This document shows positions 1-9,796 of a DNA stretch of 64,000 nucleotides, piece by piece. The notes beneath the pieces are model-generated. The model had not been told where the DNA came from, did no database searches, and saw nothing but the letters and a program-made list of their open reading frames with translations. Numbering within the stretch: position 1 is the stretch's first letter; every line of letters starts with the position of its first letter. The translations under genes were made by a program, and so were the position numbers. Source of the DNA: Pseudomonadota bacterium (lineage in GTDB: Bacteria; Desulfobacterota; Desulfobulbia; Desulfobulbales; Desulfocapsaceae); assembly GCA_018821985.1 (NCBI GenBank), contig JAHJKP010000044.1, forward strand, positions 20,721-84,720, read 5' to 3'.

Positions 1-323
1 TTTACGGGTATTCGGTTGTCGTCGTTCGATTGTAATGAGTATTGGTTTTGTCTAAAAGGCAGAGCTGAAATAATGTAGCTCGGCAAAGAACTTCTATTAC
101 AAAGTAAAGATATAAGGAAAATGCGTCAAGATATATATTTACCTTTTTTTGAAATATCTAACAAAAACTAGAGAAAAATACCACGTAGCCCCATTAATTA
201 AGAACAGATGTGATGGAAATGAGAGAAAAAAACCAGATTTGTGGGAAAATACTCTGCAAAACAGCCGCTACACCCTTAGCCTCCAGTTGTATTGCGGAAC
301 AGTTATTCTGTGTGCAGGCGTCC
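1..323. other. intergenic/left edge, no gene seen
   Basis: AT-rich stretch downstream of the minus-strand glnS stop. Open frames here are short, have no good ribosome binding site and resemble nothing known. I see no tRNA and no clear terminator hairpin. Confidence 0.5.
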
Positions 324-2021
324 TTACGATTTGTCAGTCTTTATCCAGGAATCTCTCAAGGTGACGGTCCGGTTGAAGGCAGGTGCTCCTGGCTGAGAGG
401 AAATCAGATCGGCGCAGAAATAGCCATGACGTTCAAACTGAAAGCTTTCCCCTGCTTGTGCCTTGGCCAGAGATGGTTCGAGCATGCAGTTGTCAAGAAT
501 GGTGAGAGAATTTGGGTTCAGGTGTTCCTTGAAGTCAACCTGTTTGTCAGCGTCTGGGTTCTCGGTCAAGAACAGGCGGTCATAGAGCCGTACAGGACAC
601 TGAATGGCGTGGGCTGCGGAGACCCAGTGGATAGTACCTTTGACTTTGCGGCCATCAGGTGCGGAACCGCCTCGGGTCTCCGGGTCATAGGTGCAGTGGA
701 TCTCGGTGATTTCTCCTGATGCTGCATCTTTGACCACGGACACGCAGCGGATAAAATAGCCGTAACGGAGACGGACCTCACGATCTGGCCCCAAGCGGAA
801 GAATTTTTTTGGCGGATCTTCCATGAAGTCATCCCGTTCAATGTAGATCTCACGGGAAAAGGGGATCTTTCTGCTGCCCATCTCCGGCCTCTGGGGATGA
901 TTCTGGGCCTCCATCTCTTCGCTCTGCCCTTGCGGATAATTATCAATGATCACCTTCAGGGGGTTGAGCACGACCAGGACCCTGGGCGCTGTCTCATTGA
1001 GGTCATCCCGTACCGCATTTTCGAGTACACTCATGTCGATCCAGCTTTCTTTCTTGCCAATACCGATATCGGTACAGAATTTGCGAATGGCCGATGCTGA
1101 ATACCCTCGCCGTCTGAGGCCGGAGATGGTGAGCATGCGCGGATCATCCCAACCTTGAACATAATCGCCCTGCACCAGCTGCAGGATCTTGCGTTTACTC
1201 ATGACGGTGTAGGTCAGGTTGAGCCTGGCAAATTCAATCTGCCGGGGATGACATGCTGTCTTCAGGGTATCAAGGAACCAGTCGTAGAGAGGGCGGTGGT
1301 CCTCAAACTCCAAGGTGCAGAGGGAGTGGGTGATCCCCTCAATGGCATCGGATATGCAGTGGGTGTAGTCATACATGGGATAGATGCACCACGTATTACC
1401 GGTGCGGTGGTGGGCGACTTTCAGTATTCGGTAGATGACCGGGTCGCGCATGTTCAGGTTGGGGGAACCCATGTCGATCTTGGCCCGCAGGACCCGGCTG
1501 CCTTCATCAAATTCACCATCTTTCATCCGCTGGAAAAGATCCAGGTTCTCCTCAATGGTCCTATTCCGGTACGGACTCTCTTTGCCTGGTTCGGTAAGGG
1601 TGCCACGGTAGGCCCGAATTTCTTCTGCAGAGAGTTCACATACATAGGCCTTGCCCAGTTTGATCAGCTGGATTGCATATCCATAAAGCCGGTCGAAATA
1701 ATCAGAGGCATAGAAGAGGTCTTGGCCCCAGTCAAAGCCAAGCCATTTGACATCCCGCTTAATGGATTCAACATAGGCGGATTCTTCTTTGCTCGGATTG
1801 GTATCATCAAAGCGTAAGTGGCAGGGACTGTTGTTTTCAAGAGCAATGCCGAAGTTGAGGCAGATGGATTTGGCATGGCCAATGTGCAGAAAGCCATTAG
1901 GCTCAGGTGGAAAACGAGTTACCGTTTGTTGGTGTTTACCTGAACGCAGGTCTTCGGCAATGATCTGTCTGATGAAATCAAGGGGTTTTGCTTCGCGTGA
2001 GATTTCGGTGTTGTCTGTCAT
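324..2021 (-). CDS. glnS: glutaminyl-tRNA synthetase
   Basis: Class I aminoacyl-tRNA synthetase that charges tRNA-Gln with glutamine in the cytoplasm. The 565-residue product has the HIGH signature in the context [12 protein letters not shown] (residues 39-50) and a KMSKS-type loop VMSKRK near residue 273. The C-terminal anticodon-binding region is intact and the length is close to the 554 residues of E. coli GlnRS. The ATG at 2021 lies a short distance after an AGGA motif. A separate GluRS gene follows upstream on the same strand, and a tRNA-Gln gene lies near 7.05 kb, so direct charging of tRNA-Gln is expected. The distinction from GluRS rests on overall length and the [12 protein letters not shown] form of the motif. 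Confidence 0.96.
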   Translation of the reverse strand: MTDNTEISREAKPLDFIRQIIAEDLRSGKHQQTVTRFPPEPNGFLHIGHAKSICLNFGIALENNSPCHLRFDDTNPSKEESAYVESIKRDVKWLGFDWGQDLFYASDYFDRLYGYAIQLIKLGKAYVCELSAEEIRAYRGTLTEPGKESPYRNRTIEENLDLFQRMKDGEFDEGSRVLRAKIDMGSPNLNMRDPVIYRILKVAHHRTGNTWCIYPMYDYTHCISDAIEGITHSLCTLEFEDHRPLYDWFLDTLKTACHPRQIEFARLNLTYTVMSKRKILQLVQGDYVQGWDDPRMLTISGLRRRGYSASAIRKFCTDIGIGKKESWIDMSVLENAVRDDLNETAPRVLVVLNPLKVIIDNYPQGQSEEMEAQNHPQRPEMGSRKIPFSREIYIERDDFMEDPPKKFFRLGPDREVRLRYGYFIRCVSVVKDAASGEITEIHCTYDPETRGGSAPDGRKVKGTIHWVSAAHAIQCPVRLYDRLFLTENPDADKQVDFKEHLNPNSLTILDNCMLEPSLAKAQAGESFQFERHGYFCADLISSQPGAPAFNRTVTLRDSWIKTDKS

Positions 2022-2185
2022 TATTTTCTAATCCTGCTTTATTTATCCAGCTCTATGCCAAAAGATTTTATTTTTCTGCCTTTTCGAGGAGCCGTTGCGA
2101 AAGAATTAGTGTGTTAGAAATTTTTTCGTTAGGGCTTTTTATGTCGTTTTGGTCATTGAGGTGACCGCGTTCTTTTTTACAGCGC

Positions 2186-3664
2186 TTATTGAAAGAACTT
2201 ATCAACATCACGAAGCCGCCGCATTACCTTTTCCCGTCCCAGGGTCATGAGGATATCATACATGGAGGCTCCGGCCAGTTGCCCGGTGACTACAGTGCGC
2301 ATGCCATTGACAATGACACCGGGTTTGACTCCCTTCTCCTCGGCCAGTTCTTTTGCCACCCGCTCCGTCTCTTCGGCCGTGAAGTGTTCAAGGGTCTGAT
2401 AACGGTCGGCGAGCAGGGGTAACCATTGTTGAAGCTCTGGAAATTTGAGCAGGTTTTTTTGAAGTGGTTTGGTTTCAACCAGGAAATCATCGGAAAAATA
2501 GGCGCGTCCCAGTGTGGCAAAATCGTTGAGGGTGTGAAAGCGGTCGCGGATCAGATCCAGGGTGTGCAGGTACCACTCCTTCCTCTCTCCTGCATAGGAT
2601 GCGTCCCACAGCCCTTCTTTCTCCAGGACCTTCTGGACCATGTCGCCAATTTCTCCAATATCCATGGTCCGCAGATATTGTTCATTGATAGAAATGGCCT
2701 TTGGGTCGGTGAAGAATTTTTCATCCCCCTTGCGGTAATTGAAGATGGAGTTGGACTTGTTGATCCGCTCCAGGGTAAATGCCTCAATGAGTTCCTCGCG
2801 GGAAAAGATCTCTTTGTCGTCACCTGGTGACCATCCCAGCAGGACCAGGAAGTTACAGAAGGCCCAAGGGATAAAACCGTGTTCCTTGTAAAATTGAACG
2901 GCGACGATTTCGCCATGGCTGCGTTTGGAGATCTTGGCCTTCTTCAGGTCGAGTGTGAGCGGCATATGGGCAAAGACCGGCAATGGAGACCCCAGCGCCT
3001 CGTAAAGTAAGACCTGACGGGTGGTGTTGGTCATGTGGTCCTGGCCGCGAAGCACATGGGTGATCCGGTCACGGATGTCATCCACTACATTGCAAAGCAG
3101 GTAGAGGGGCTTGCCGTTGGAGCGGACAATGACAAAGTCATCGACCTCGCTGTAACTGTGTTCAATACGTCCGAGGACCTTGTCGTCATAGCCAAGCATG
3201 CCGCTGCGCTCAGGCACCTTGAAGCGGATGACATAGGGCAGACCCGCGCCCTCTTTCTCCGCGACCTGTTCCGGGGTCAGATTGCGACAGGTGCCATCGT
3301 AGCCCATATGCTGTTTGGCGGCTATTGCCGCTTCTTTTCTGGCCTCAAGCTCTTCCTTGGTGCAAAAACATTTGTAGGCATGGCCCTCGGCCAGTAATCG
3401 GTGGGCAGCGGCCAGATGATCAGCGCTGAATTTCGTCTGGAAATAGGGGCCTTCATCCCAGTCAATACCCAGCCACTCAAGACCGTCGAGGATGCCCTGG
3501 ATGGAGCCTTGTGTGGAACGTTCAGTGTCCGTGTCTTCAATGCGCAGGATCAGTTTGCCGCCTGTTTTCTTGGCATAAAGCCAGTTGAAGAGAGCTGTTC
3601 GAGCCCCACCTATATGGAGATAACCAGTTGGGCTCGGCGGAAAACGCAGTCGTGTTTCTGTCAT
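2186..3664 (-). CDS. gltX: glutamyl-tRNA synthetase
   Basis: Class I synthetase attaching glutamate to tRNA-Glu. The start is taken as the ATG at 3664, preceded by an AGGAG motif five bases upstream; this puts the family motif PPSPTGYLHIGG at residues 9-20. A longer in-frame extension to 3766 has no ribosome binding site and no homology-like sequence. The KMSKS loop appears as KISKRS. At 492 residues it fits the discriminating bacterial GluRS length (471 in E. coli). It lies 164 bp upstream of glnS on the same strand, so the two synthetases may be cotranscribed. Confidence 0.95.
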   Translation of the reverse strand: MTETRLRFPPSPTGYLHIGGARTALFNWLYAKKTGGKLILRIEDTDTERSTQGSIQGILDGLEWLGIDWDEGPYFQTKFSADHLAAAHRLLAEGHAYKCFCTKEELEARKEAAIAAKQHMGYDGTCRNLTPEQVAEKEGAGLPYVIRFKVPERSGMLGYDDKVLGRIEHSYSEVDDFVIVRSNGKPLYLLCNVVDDIRDRITHVLRGQDHMTNTTRQVLLYEALGSPLPVFAHMPLTLDLKKAKISKRSHGEIVAVQFYKEHGFIPWAFCNFLVLLGWSPGDDKEIFSREELIEAFTLERINKSNSIFNYRKGDEKFFTDPKAISINEQYLRTMDIGEIGDMVQKVLEKEGLWDASYAGERKEWYLHTLDLIRDRFHTLNDFATLGRAYFSDDFLVETKPLQKNLLKFPELQQWLPLLADRYQTLEHFTAEETERVAKELAEEKGVKPGVIVNGMRTVVTGQLAGASMYDILMTLGREKVMRRLRDVDKFFQ

Positions 3665-3947
3665 GAAAACTCCTTGAAATGATCGGCTGATTTGATCAGT
3701 GTGTTTGAAAAGTGGAATAAAGAATGAATACGGAATCGTTATATCGTTTTCAACTCTATTGTTCAATAGTTATGATGACGAAAATGCAGATTCTACAGTG
3801 TTTTCGGGGGCTGGAATGAAGATAGAGTTGTGGAAAGGGATTGAATTCTGTGTCGGTATCAAGGCTAAGGTTGAGGTTGTTGCCGGCAATGCTCTGAATA
3901 ATAAATAAATTGTCGGGACTTGTTCCTTGTTAAGAGGAGTATTTTTG

Positions 3948-3976
3948 TTGTTCTCTTTGCTTGAAGCTTGTATATT
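3948..3976 (+). promoter_or_regulatory. candidate sigma-70 promoter for serA
   Basis: TTGTTC (3948-3953) and TATATT (3971-3976) are separated by 17 bp. This is the best vegetative promoter match in the 489-bp gap before serA. It would give a leader of about 170 nt that contains both inverted repeats described below. Confidence 0.4.
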
Positions 3977-4040
3977 ATCTCATTTTTGTGAAAAAATTCA
4001 TGATATTCAGAAATTATTGATACTTGTATAGTGGTTCCGG

Positions 4041-4103
4041 GTATTCCCTTAAATGGGAATACACTTGATCATGCCTGCTCACTTCGGGTGGCTGTGACCG
4101 AAG
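4041..4103 (+). promoter_or_regulatory. two consecutive hairpins in the serA leader
   Basis: A perfect 8-bp inverted repeat (4041-4048 with 4055-4062, 6-nt loop) is followed by a second 6-bp repeat CTTCGG/CCGAAG (4082-4087 with 4098-4103). Neither is followed by a T tract, so they are not simple terminators. They end about 50 nt before the serA start and could form a structured, regulated leader. The function is inferred only from position. Confidence 0.35.
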
Positions 4104-4153
4104 GGTTATCCATTAAAAATTATGATCCGAATTATGACTAGTGAGGAGTAAAA

Positions 4154-5749
4154 ATGAAAGTACTGATTAGTGACAATCTGTCTCCTGCCGGAGCACAGAT
4201 CCTGCGTGATGCCGGTCTGGACGTTGATATCAATACCGGTCTTGCCCCGGAAGAGTTGAAGAAGATTATCGGCAATTATGATGGGCTGGTGATTCGCAGC
4301 GCCACCAAGGTGACAGCCGAGATTGTCGCTGTGGCTGACAAGTTGCGGGTGGTGGGGCGGGCCGGTATCGGCCTTGACAATGTTGATATTCCGGCTGCCA
4401 GTCAGAAAGGGATTGTGGTTATGAATGCGCCGGATGGTAATGCCACCACTGCGGCTGAGCATGCCATTGCCTTAATGATGTCGCTGTCACGAAATATTCC
4501 CCAGGCCACCGCCTCCATGAAGGCAGGGAAGTGGGAGAAGAAGAGTTTCATGGGTCGTGAGGTGACGGGTAAGACCCTAGGGATCTTCGGTATTGGCCGG
4601 ATCGGCGCCATCGTTGCCAACAGGGCTCAGGGTTTGCGGATGAAGGTTATTGCCTATGATCCCCATATGCCCAAAGAACTGGTGGAAAAGCTCGGTGTGG
4701 AGCTTGTCAGTCTGGAAGAGCTGGCCAAGCGTTCTGACTACATCACAGTGCATGTGCCGCTGACCAAGGAGACGGACAAGGTCTTATCCACAGAGTTCTT
4801 CACGAATATGAAGAAAGACGCCATGTTTATTGATTGCGCGCGCGGTGGGGTCTGCGACGAAGAGGCCCTGTACAAGGCGTTGGTTGATGGCGAAATTGCG
4901 GGTGCGGCCCTTGATGTCTTTGCGGTGGAGCCAACTAACATGGAAAATTGCCCCATGCTCGGCTTGAATAATTTTATTTGTACCCCTCATCTTGGCGCAT
5001 CCACCAGTGAGGCCCAGGAGAATGTGGCCCTGACCATTGCCGAGCAGGTGGCTGATTATCTGAAGACCGGGGTTATTGCCAACGCTGTGAATGTGCCCTC
5101 AGTGAGCGGCGACGTGTTGGCTCAGGTTGGTCCCTATATTAATCTGGGTGAGATGCTGGGTTCTCTGCATATGCAGATGGCGAAAGGCAGTGTTCAGGAT
5201 GTGAGCATTGAATACAGTGGTGAACTGGCGGATCTGAACACCAGTCCCATCACCGTTGCCTTTCTGAAAGGTCTGTTTACTCCCATTCTTCAGGATGCCG
5301 TTAACTATGTTAATGCCCCGGTTATTGCCCGTGATCGGGGAATCAGGGTGGTTGAATCCAGAACTGAACAGTCCGATGACTTTACCAATACCCTGACCAT
5401 CAGGGTCAAGTCCAGTGAGGGCGAAAATGTCCTAGTGGGAACTGTTTTTGGTAAAAAAGAGCCGCGCCTGGTTCGCTTGAATGCCTTCCGTTTGGAGGCG
5501 CTTCCAGCAGGACCAATGCTTCTGGTTTACAATAAAGATGTTCCCGGGGTTATTGGTGATCTTGGTACCACTTTGGGCAAGGCCGGCGTCAATATATCCA
5601 GGATGACAGTTGGCCGTGAGGAGTCCAGTGAGCAGAATGTCATTTTTCTCAATACCAATATTCCGATCTCCAAGGAATTACTGGCTGAGGTGCAGGCCCT
5701 TGACTACATTGACGGGGCTATTGCCCTGGAGATGGTGAGTTATAAATAA
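4154..5749 (+). CDS. serA: D-3-phosphoglycerate dehydrogenase
   Basis: Oxidises 3-phosphoglycerate to 3-phosphohydroxypyruvate with NAD, the first step of serine synthesis. The 531-residue product is the long form: N-terminal substrate and Rossmann domains (GIFGIGRIGA near residue 145, TPHLGAST near residue 280), an intervening ASB-type domain, and a C-terminal ACT domain (roughly residues 455-531) expected to bind serine. GAGGAG lies just before the ATG. It is the first gene of a plus-strand run continuing with the DUF1844 gene and ispE. Confidence 0.96.
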   Translation: MKVLISDNLSPAGAQILRDAGLDVDINTGLAPEELKKIIGNYDGLVIRSATKVTAEIVAVADKLRVVGRAGIGLDNVDIPAASQKGIVVMNAPDGNATTAAEHAIALMMSLSRNIPQATASMKAGKWEKKSFMGREVTGKTLGIFGIGRIGAIVANRAQGLRMKVIAYDPHMPKELVEKLGVELVSLEELAKRSDYITVHVPLTKETDKVLSTEFFTNMKKDAMFIDCARGGVCDEEALYKALVDGEIAGAALDVFAVEPTNMENCPMLGLNNFICTPHLGASTSEAQENVALTIAEQVADYLKTGVIANAVNVPSVSGDVLAQVGPYINLGEMLGSLHMQMAKGSVQDVSIEYSGELADLNTSPITVAFLKGLFTPILQDAVNYVNAPVIARDRGIRVVESRTEQSDDFTNTLTIRVKSSEGENVLVGTVFGKKEPRLVRLNAFRLEALPAGPMLLVYNKDVPGVIGDLGTTLGKAGVNISRMTVGREESSEQNVIFLNTNIPISKELLAEVQALDYIDGAIALEMVSYK

Positions 5750-5796
5750 CATGGCCTTTGCCGGGTTCAATCTTTTGAAGGAGTTGGGTTTGCGCT

Positions 5797-6117
5797 ATGG
5801 ATGAAAAAAAAGAGCAAGGTTGTCCTTGTGGAGAGGGAAAGGTTCCTGATCGAAACGGCAAATGCGTCATGCCCAATGTGACTTTTCCTGCATTTATTAT
5901 GTCGTTAAATACCTCGGTTCTCTATCATCTGGGTGAAATTGCTGATCCGGAAACAGGAAAGAAGCAGGTTGATTATGAACTGGCCCGGCACGGGATTGAC
6001 ACTTTGATGCTTTTGCAGGAGAAAACAAAGGGAAATCTGACTTCTGACGAGGAGGGGATGCTGAAAGGTATTCTCTATGATGTCAAGATACGTTTTGTAA
6101 AGTCAATTAAAAAATAA
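5797..6117 (+). CDS. DUF1844 family protein
   Basis: Small soluble protein of 106 residues whose central part (VTFPAFIMSLNTSVLYHLGE, then a DPETGKKQVDYELARHGID stretch and LQEKTKGNLTSDEE) matches the DUF1844 family. That family is common in Deltaproteobacteria and other bacteria and has no known function. The N-terminus carries three cysteines (CPCGEGKV, GKCV) that could bind a metal; this is inference. It sits 47 bp after serA and 44 bp before ispE, consistent with cotranscription. Confidence 0.85.
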   Translation: MDEKKEQGCPCGEGKVPDRNGKCVMPNVTFPAFIMSLNTSVLYHLGEIADPETGKKQVDYELARHGIDTLMLLQEKTKGNLTSDEEGMLKGILYDVKIRFVKSIKK

Positions 6118-6161
6118 GTCGTTGGGCCCTCAGATTCTAGTTGTCTTGTTGAGGTAAATGA

Positions 6162-7046
6162 TTGGTGTTAGATATTTCCGGAACTTCCCTTGTGTTACGG
6201 GCGCCGGCCAAGGTGAATCTGTCCCTACGGATTCTAGGGAGGCGCCCTGATGGCTATCACGATCTCGATACCGTGATGCAGAAGCTGGATCTCTGTGATG
6301 TTGTGACGCTGACGCTGACTGATGAGCCGGGGATTGCTTTGCACTGTCCTGATTCGGACCTGCCGGAAGATTGCTCCAATATCGTCTGGAGAGCGGCGGA
6401 AACGTTTCTTGCGGTATGTGAATGGGGAAAGGGGGGGGTTGATATTACCCTAGAGAAGAACATCCCCGTTGCTGCAGGGCTTGGAGGTGGAAGCAGTGAT
6501 GCTGGTACTGTCCTTGCTGGGCTCAATAGGCTGTTTGGTGCAGGCTTTTCCGTCGAAAAATTGATTGCGATTGCCAGGCCACTGGGAGCAGATGTTCCAT
6601 TTTTTGTGACAGATCATGGTGCTGTGCGTGCTGAAGGGATAGGCGATCGGATGTACCCAGTACAATCCCTGAAGAACTGTACTGTGGTTCTTGCTAATCC
6701 GGGCTTTTCCGTGTCTACGCGTTGGGTATATGAAAAATATGCGTTGACAATGATAGCTAAAGATTCTAAATTGTGTGATTGTCAAAAAAATATGGCTCAT
6801 AACTTGCCCTGTGCAGGAGGCAATGATCTGGAACGGGTAACTATTTATTTTTATCCAGAAATTGAGGTCCTTAAGCAAAAACTTCTTAATGTGGGCGCAT
6901 CTTCTGTGTTGATGTCTGGAAGCGGACCAACTGTTTTCGGGATTTTTCTAGATGAGCATGGCGGCAAGTCAGCTCTTGTTCGGCAGGCTGTTCAGGTGTT
7001 ACAACAACAAAAGGGTGTGAAGGTTTTTGTGACTCAACCTGTGTGA
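6162..7046 (+). CDS. ispE: 4-diphosphocytidyl-2-C-methyl-D-erythritol kinase
   Basis: GHMP-family kinase of the MEP (non-mevalonate) isoprenoid pathway; it phosphorylates CDP-methylerythritol at the 2-hydroxyl. Visible are the N-terminal APAKVNLSLRILGRRPDGYH motif and the ATP loop PVAAGLGGGSSDAG near residues 102-115. The C-terminal GHMP motif is SVLMSGSGPTVFG. The start is uncertain: TTG at 6162 or GTG at 6165, both downstream of GAGGT (6151-6155). The 294-residue length is typical. The stop codon directly abuts tRNA-Gln. Confidence 0.94.
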   Translation: MVLDISGTSLVLRAPAKVNLSLRILGRRPDGYHDLDTVMQKLDLCDVVTLTLTDEPGIALHCPDSDLPEDCSNIVWRAAETFLAVCEWGKGGVDITLEKNIPVAAGLGGGSSDAGTVLAGLNRLFGAGFSVEKLIAIARPLGADVPFFVTDHGAVRAEGIGDRMYPVQSLKNCTVVLANPGFSVSTRWVYEKYALTMIAKDSKLCDCQKNMAHNLPCAGGNDLERVTIYFYPEIEVLKQKLLNVGASSVLMSGSGPTVFGIFLDEHGGKSALVRQAVQVLQQQKGVKVFVTQPV

Positions 7047-7121
7047 TGGGGTGTCGCCAAGCGGTAAGGCACCGGGTTTTGATCCCGGCATTCGTAGGTT
7101 CGAATCCTGCCACCCCAGCCA
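7047..7121 (+). tRNA. tRNA-Gln (anticodon TTG)
   Basis: A full cloverleaf can be drawn. The acceptor TGGGGTG pairs with CACCCCA; the D stem is GCC/GGC; the anticodon stem CCGGG/CCCGG encloses loop TTTTGAT with anticodon TTG; the T arm is GTAGG-TTCGAAT-CCTGC; the discriminator is G, followed by an encoded CCA. It begins on the base right after the ispE stop codon, so it is probably processed from the ispE transcript or read together with prs. Confidence 0.96.
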
Positions 7122-7169
7122 GAACAGCTGGTTGGACAATCCTTTTATATTACATGTAAAAAAACTATT

Positions 7170-8108
7170 ATGCCAAAACCACCGAAAATATTTTCAGGCA
7201 ATGCCCATCCGCAGTTAGCTCGTGAAATTGCTGAGTTTCTTGAACTTCCGCTGTCAGAGGCGGATGTGAGAAAATTCAGTGATGGTGAAATATTTGTTGA
7301 GATAAAAGAGAATGTTCGTGGTGACGATGTCTATGTCGTGCAGCCTACCTGCACACCGGTCAATGATCATCTGATGGAGCTGGTGATCATGGTTGATGCC
7401 CTTCGCCGGGCATCGGCACGAAGGATAACGGCAGTGGTTCCATATTATGGTTACGCACGTCAGGACAGAAAGGTTGCTCCCAGGGTTCCGATTTCAGCCA
7501 AAGTTGTCGCTGAAATGTTTATGGCGGTAGGGGTACGTCGTGTATTGTGTATGGATCTGCATGCCGGCCAGATTCAAGGTTTTTTTAATATCCCAGTTGA
7601 TCATTTATATGCTGCTCCGGTGTTGTTGAAATATATTAAAGAGCAATTTAAAAATGTAATTATGGTATCACCTGATGCCGGTGGAGTTGAAAGGACTCGT
7701 GCTTTTGCTAAACGTCTTGATGCAGGTCTTGCTATTATTGATAAACGGCGGGATCGCCCCAATGAATGTCAGGCCATGAATGTGATTGGTGACGTGAAAG
7801 GCAAGGTTGCGATTCTTCTCGATGACATGGTGGATACTGCGGGTACTCTGTGTAATGGGGCGGCAACACTGCTTGAACATGGTGCCAAGGAGGTACATGC
7901 CTGTTGCTCGCACCCAGTTTTATCAGGGCCGGCCATTGAACGTTTGAATAAGTCATGTATTAAATCTCTGGTGGTTACGAACTCTATTCCTCTGCGTGGA
8001 GATGCCTTGAAGTGTGATATCATTAAGGTATTGTCAGTGTCTGAGCTTCTTGCTGAGGCTATTGATCGTATTCATAATGAGGATTCGGTCAGTTCGCTTT
8101 TTGTATAA
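7170..8108 (+). CDS. prs: ribose-phosphate pyrophosphokinase
   Basis: Makes PRPP from ribose 5-phosphate and ATP, feeding purine, pyrimidine, histidine and NAD synthesis. The 312-residue protein shows the class I signature [11 protein letters not shown], the ATP/ribose loop [10 protein letters not shown] and the PRPP-binding loop [12 protein letters not shown]. The ribosome binding site before the ATG is weak. The neighbourhood ispE-tRNA-prs-rplY-pth is a common bacterial arrangement. Confidence 0.96.
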   Translation: MPKPPKIFSGNAHPQLAREIAEFLELPLSEADVRKFSDGEIFVEIKENVRGDDVYVVQPTCTPVNDHLMELVIMVDALRRASARRITAVVPYYGYARQDRKVAPRVPISAKVVAEMFMAVGVRRVLCMDLHAGQIQGFFNIPVDHLYAAPVLLKYIKEQFKNVIMVSPDAGGVERTRAFAKRLDAGLAIIDKRRDRPNECQAMNVIGDVKGKVAILLDDMVDTAGTLCNGAATLLEHGAKEVHACCSHPVLSGPAIERLNKSCIKSLVVTNSIPLRGDALKCDIIKVLSVSELLAEAIDRIHNEDSVSSLFV

Positions 8109-8213
8109 TTGTATAACTTTGGCTTAACAGTCTGCGTTATTGTTTTTTTAGATAAATAAGTTCTTCAATTGTCTGCTTTGTGCAGGTGATGCAGGAACGT
8201 GATGGAGGAAAAA

Positions 8214-8777
8214 ATGCTTCAACAGGAAATGTCCGCTTCAGTAAGAAAAGATTTTGGGAAGGGGGCCATGCGGCGCTTGCGGATGGCTGGCAGTACTCCG
8301 GCAGTTATTTATGGAACAGGACGTGATCCTGTTGCACTACAGCTTGAGACTCTGCCACTTGTTAAACAGTTGCTGAAGATTCGACGCCGTAATGCTGTGA
8401 TTACTCTGAATATTGAAGGAGATTCTTCCCGGCATGTTTTGATTAAAGAATTGCAGACGGATCCTGTGCGAGACACCTTGATTCATGCAGATTTTTATGA
8501 GATTCACTTGGATAAGCCACGTCAGTTCACTGTTGATCTGGTAGTGACTGGGAATGCTAAAGGTGTCGATGTCGGTGGTATTTTAGAAGTTGTTTCAAGG
8601 AAAGTGGTAGTAGAGGGAAATCCTCTTGATATCCCTGATACGATGGAAGTCGATGTGACAGATCTTGCCATTGGTGATAATTACCTGGTTAGTAATTTGG
8701 AAATTCCTGCTAATCTTAAGATGATTACAACAGGTAATGCTGTTTGTGTAACAATTATGGCACCGTCTGTAGCTTGA
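8214..8777 (+). CDS. rplY: 50S ribosomal protein L25 (general stress protein Ctc form)
   Basis: 5S-rRNA-binding ribosomal protein with the N-terminal L25 domain and the C-terminal TL5/Ctc beta domain. Recognisable sequence includes RKDFGKGAMRRLRMAG and the HADFYEIHLDK stretch. I chose the ATG at 8214 because GGAGG (8204-8208) sits five bases upstream. In-frame GTG 8199 and ATG 8202 would overlap that site. The 187-residue length is typical of the two-domain form. It is followed by a strong terminator. Confidence 0.93.
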   Translation: MLQQEMSASVRKDFGKGAMRRLRMAGSTPAVIYGTGRDPVALQLETLPLVKQLLKIRRRNAVITLNIEGDSSRHVLIKELQTDPVRDTLIHADFYEIHLDKPRQFTVDLVVTGNAKGVDVGGILEVVSRKVVVEGNPLDIPDTMEVDVTDLAIGDNYLVSNLEIPANLKMITTGNAVCVTIMAPSVA

Positions 8778-8804
8778 TCTAATACATAATATTTGTATTT
8801 TTTT

Positions 8805-8842
8805 ATCCGGAAAGAGCTGTAGCTCTCTCCGGATTTTTTTTT
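8805..8842 (+). terminator. rho-independent terminator after rplY
   Basis: A long hairpin (arms 8805-8818 and 8821-8834, with one unpaired base on each side) is immediately followed by a run of T. It ends the prs-rplY transcript. Confidence 0.88.
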
Positions 8843-8942
8843 GTGGAGCAGTTGCGAAAGAGCTAATGAGTCTCTGGTCATTTAATTGTAACGGCCATCG
8901 CAGGTTTGATGTTATTTTTTTACAATGGCTAGATGTGAAAGT

Positions 8943-9539
8943 ATGAGTGAAGATATATTTTTAGTGGTCGGGTTGGGGAATCCTGGTAGTGAGTATGCTG
9001 CAACGCGGCATAATGCCGGTTTTATGGTTATTGATGAGCTCGCCAGAAGGTTTGGGGTGGCTGTTGAACAAGAGAAGTGGCAGGCGCATTTTGCACAGCT
9101 TTTTTTATGGGGGGCTAGAATATGTCTTCTGAAGCCGGATACTTTCATGAACTTGAGTGGCAAGTCTGTTGCTAAGTATGTCGATTTTTATAAAGTAGAG
9201 CCAGGTCAGATACTCGTTGTGCATGATGATCTGGATATGGCCCCTGGGCGGGTGAAATTGGTTGCCGGAGGTGGGGCTGGTGGTCATAATGGTATTCGTT
9301 CATTGGTTCAATATCTAGGAACAAAGAATTTTCTGCGATTAAAGTTGGGTATTGGCAGGCCGGGGAAGTTGAATGTCTACTCAGAGATTCCGGTGGAGAA
9401 ATATGTATTGGCTCCCTTTTCTCCAGACGAAAAAATACTCTTGGAGCAGAGGGTCGATGTTATAGAAAAAGGTCTGGAGTACCTTGTTCGCGATGGAGTT
9501 GCCAAGGCAATGAATCTGATAAATACCATAAAACCGTGA
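8943..9539 (+). CDS. pth: peptidyl-tRNA hydrolase
   Basis: Cleaves peptidyl-tRNA released prematurely from ribosomes, recycling tRNA. The sequence opens with the family signature VVGLGNPGSEYAATRHNAGF, which contains the catalytic histidine. DDLDMAPGRVKL and GGGAGGHNGIRS follow. The start is placed at ATG 8943 (198 residues, near the usual length); an in-frame ATG at 8925 is possible and neither has a strong ribosome binding site. Confidence 0.93.
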   Translation: MSEDIFLVVGLGNPGSEYAATRHNAGFMVIDELARRFGVAVEQEKWQAHFAQLFLWGARICLLKPDTFMNLSGKSVAKYVDFYKVEPGQILVVHDDLDMAPGRVKLVAGGGAGGHNGIRSLVQYLGTKNFLRLKLGIGRPGKLNVYSEIPVEKYVLAPFSPDEKILLEQRVDVIEKGLEYLVRDGVAKAMNLINTIKP

Positions 9540-9796
9540 GCTTTATTCCTCGCCTCAGAGAAAGGATCTTTTTTGAGGAGCGTAATCTTTAAAAATATGT
9601 TACTAATAAAACATGTTTTTATTGTTGTCGTAGATGAAGTCAGTGATTCGTCGACTGGTAAAAAATTAGTTTTTTGTATGGAACATGGGGAGTCCTTGAA
9701 GTCATTTGATGGCTTTCATTTATTGGGGATGATAAGAAGATCCTTGTAAGTGAAAAAGGATCTCTTGTTTAAACTATTCATCTTGACCAGGAGGAT

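Noticed and set aside
5797..6117. Cysteine-rich N-terminus of the DUF1844 protein as a ferredoxin
   Set aside because: Only three cysteines without ferredoxin spacing; the rest of the protein is clearly DUF1844.
7047..7121. tRNA-Gln as an integration site with a mobile element
   Set aside because: No integrase, no repeated 3' tRNA end and no foreign composition nearby; prs follows directly.
9597..9749. Short plus-strand frame of 50 codons between pth and carD, with GAGGAG upstream
   Set aside because: The encoded sequence resembles nothing known, spacing from the ribosome binding site is long, and the region probably contains promoters for carD.
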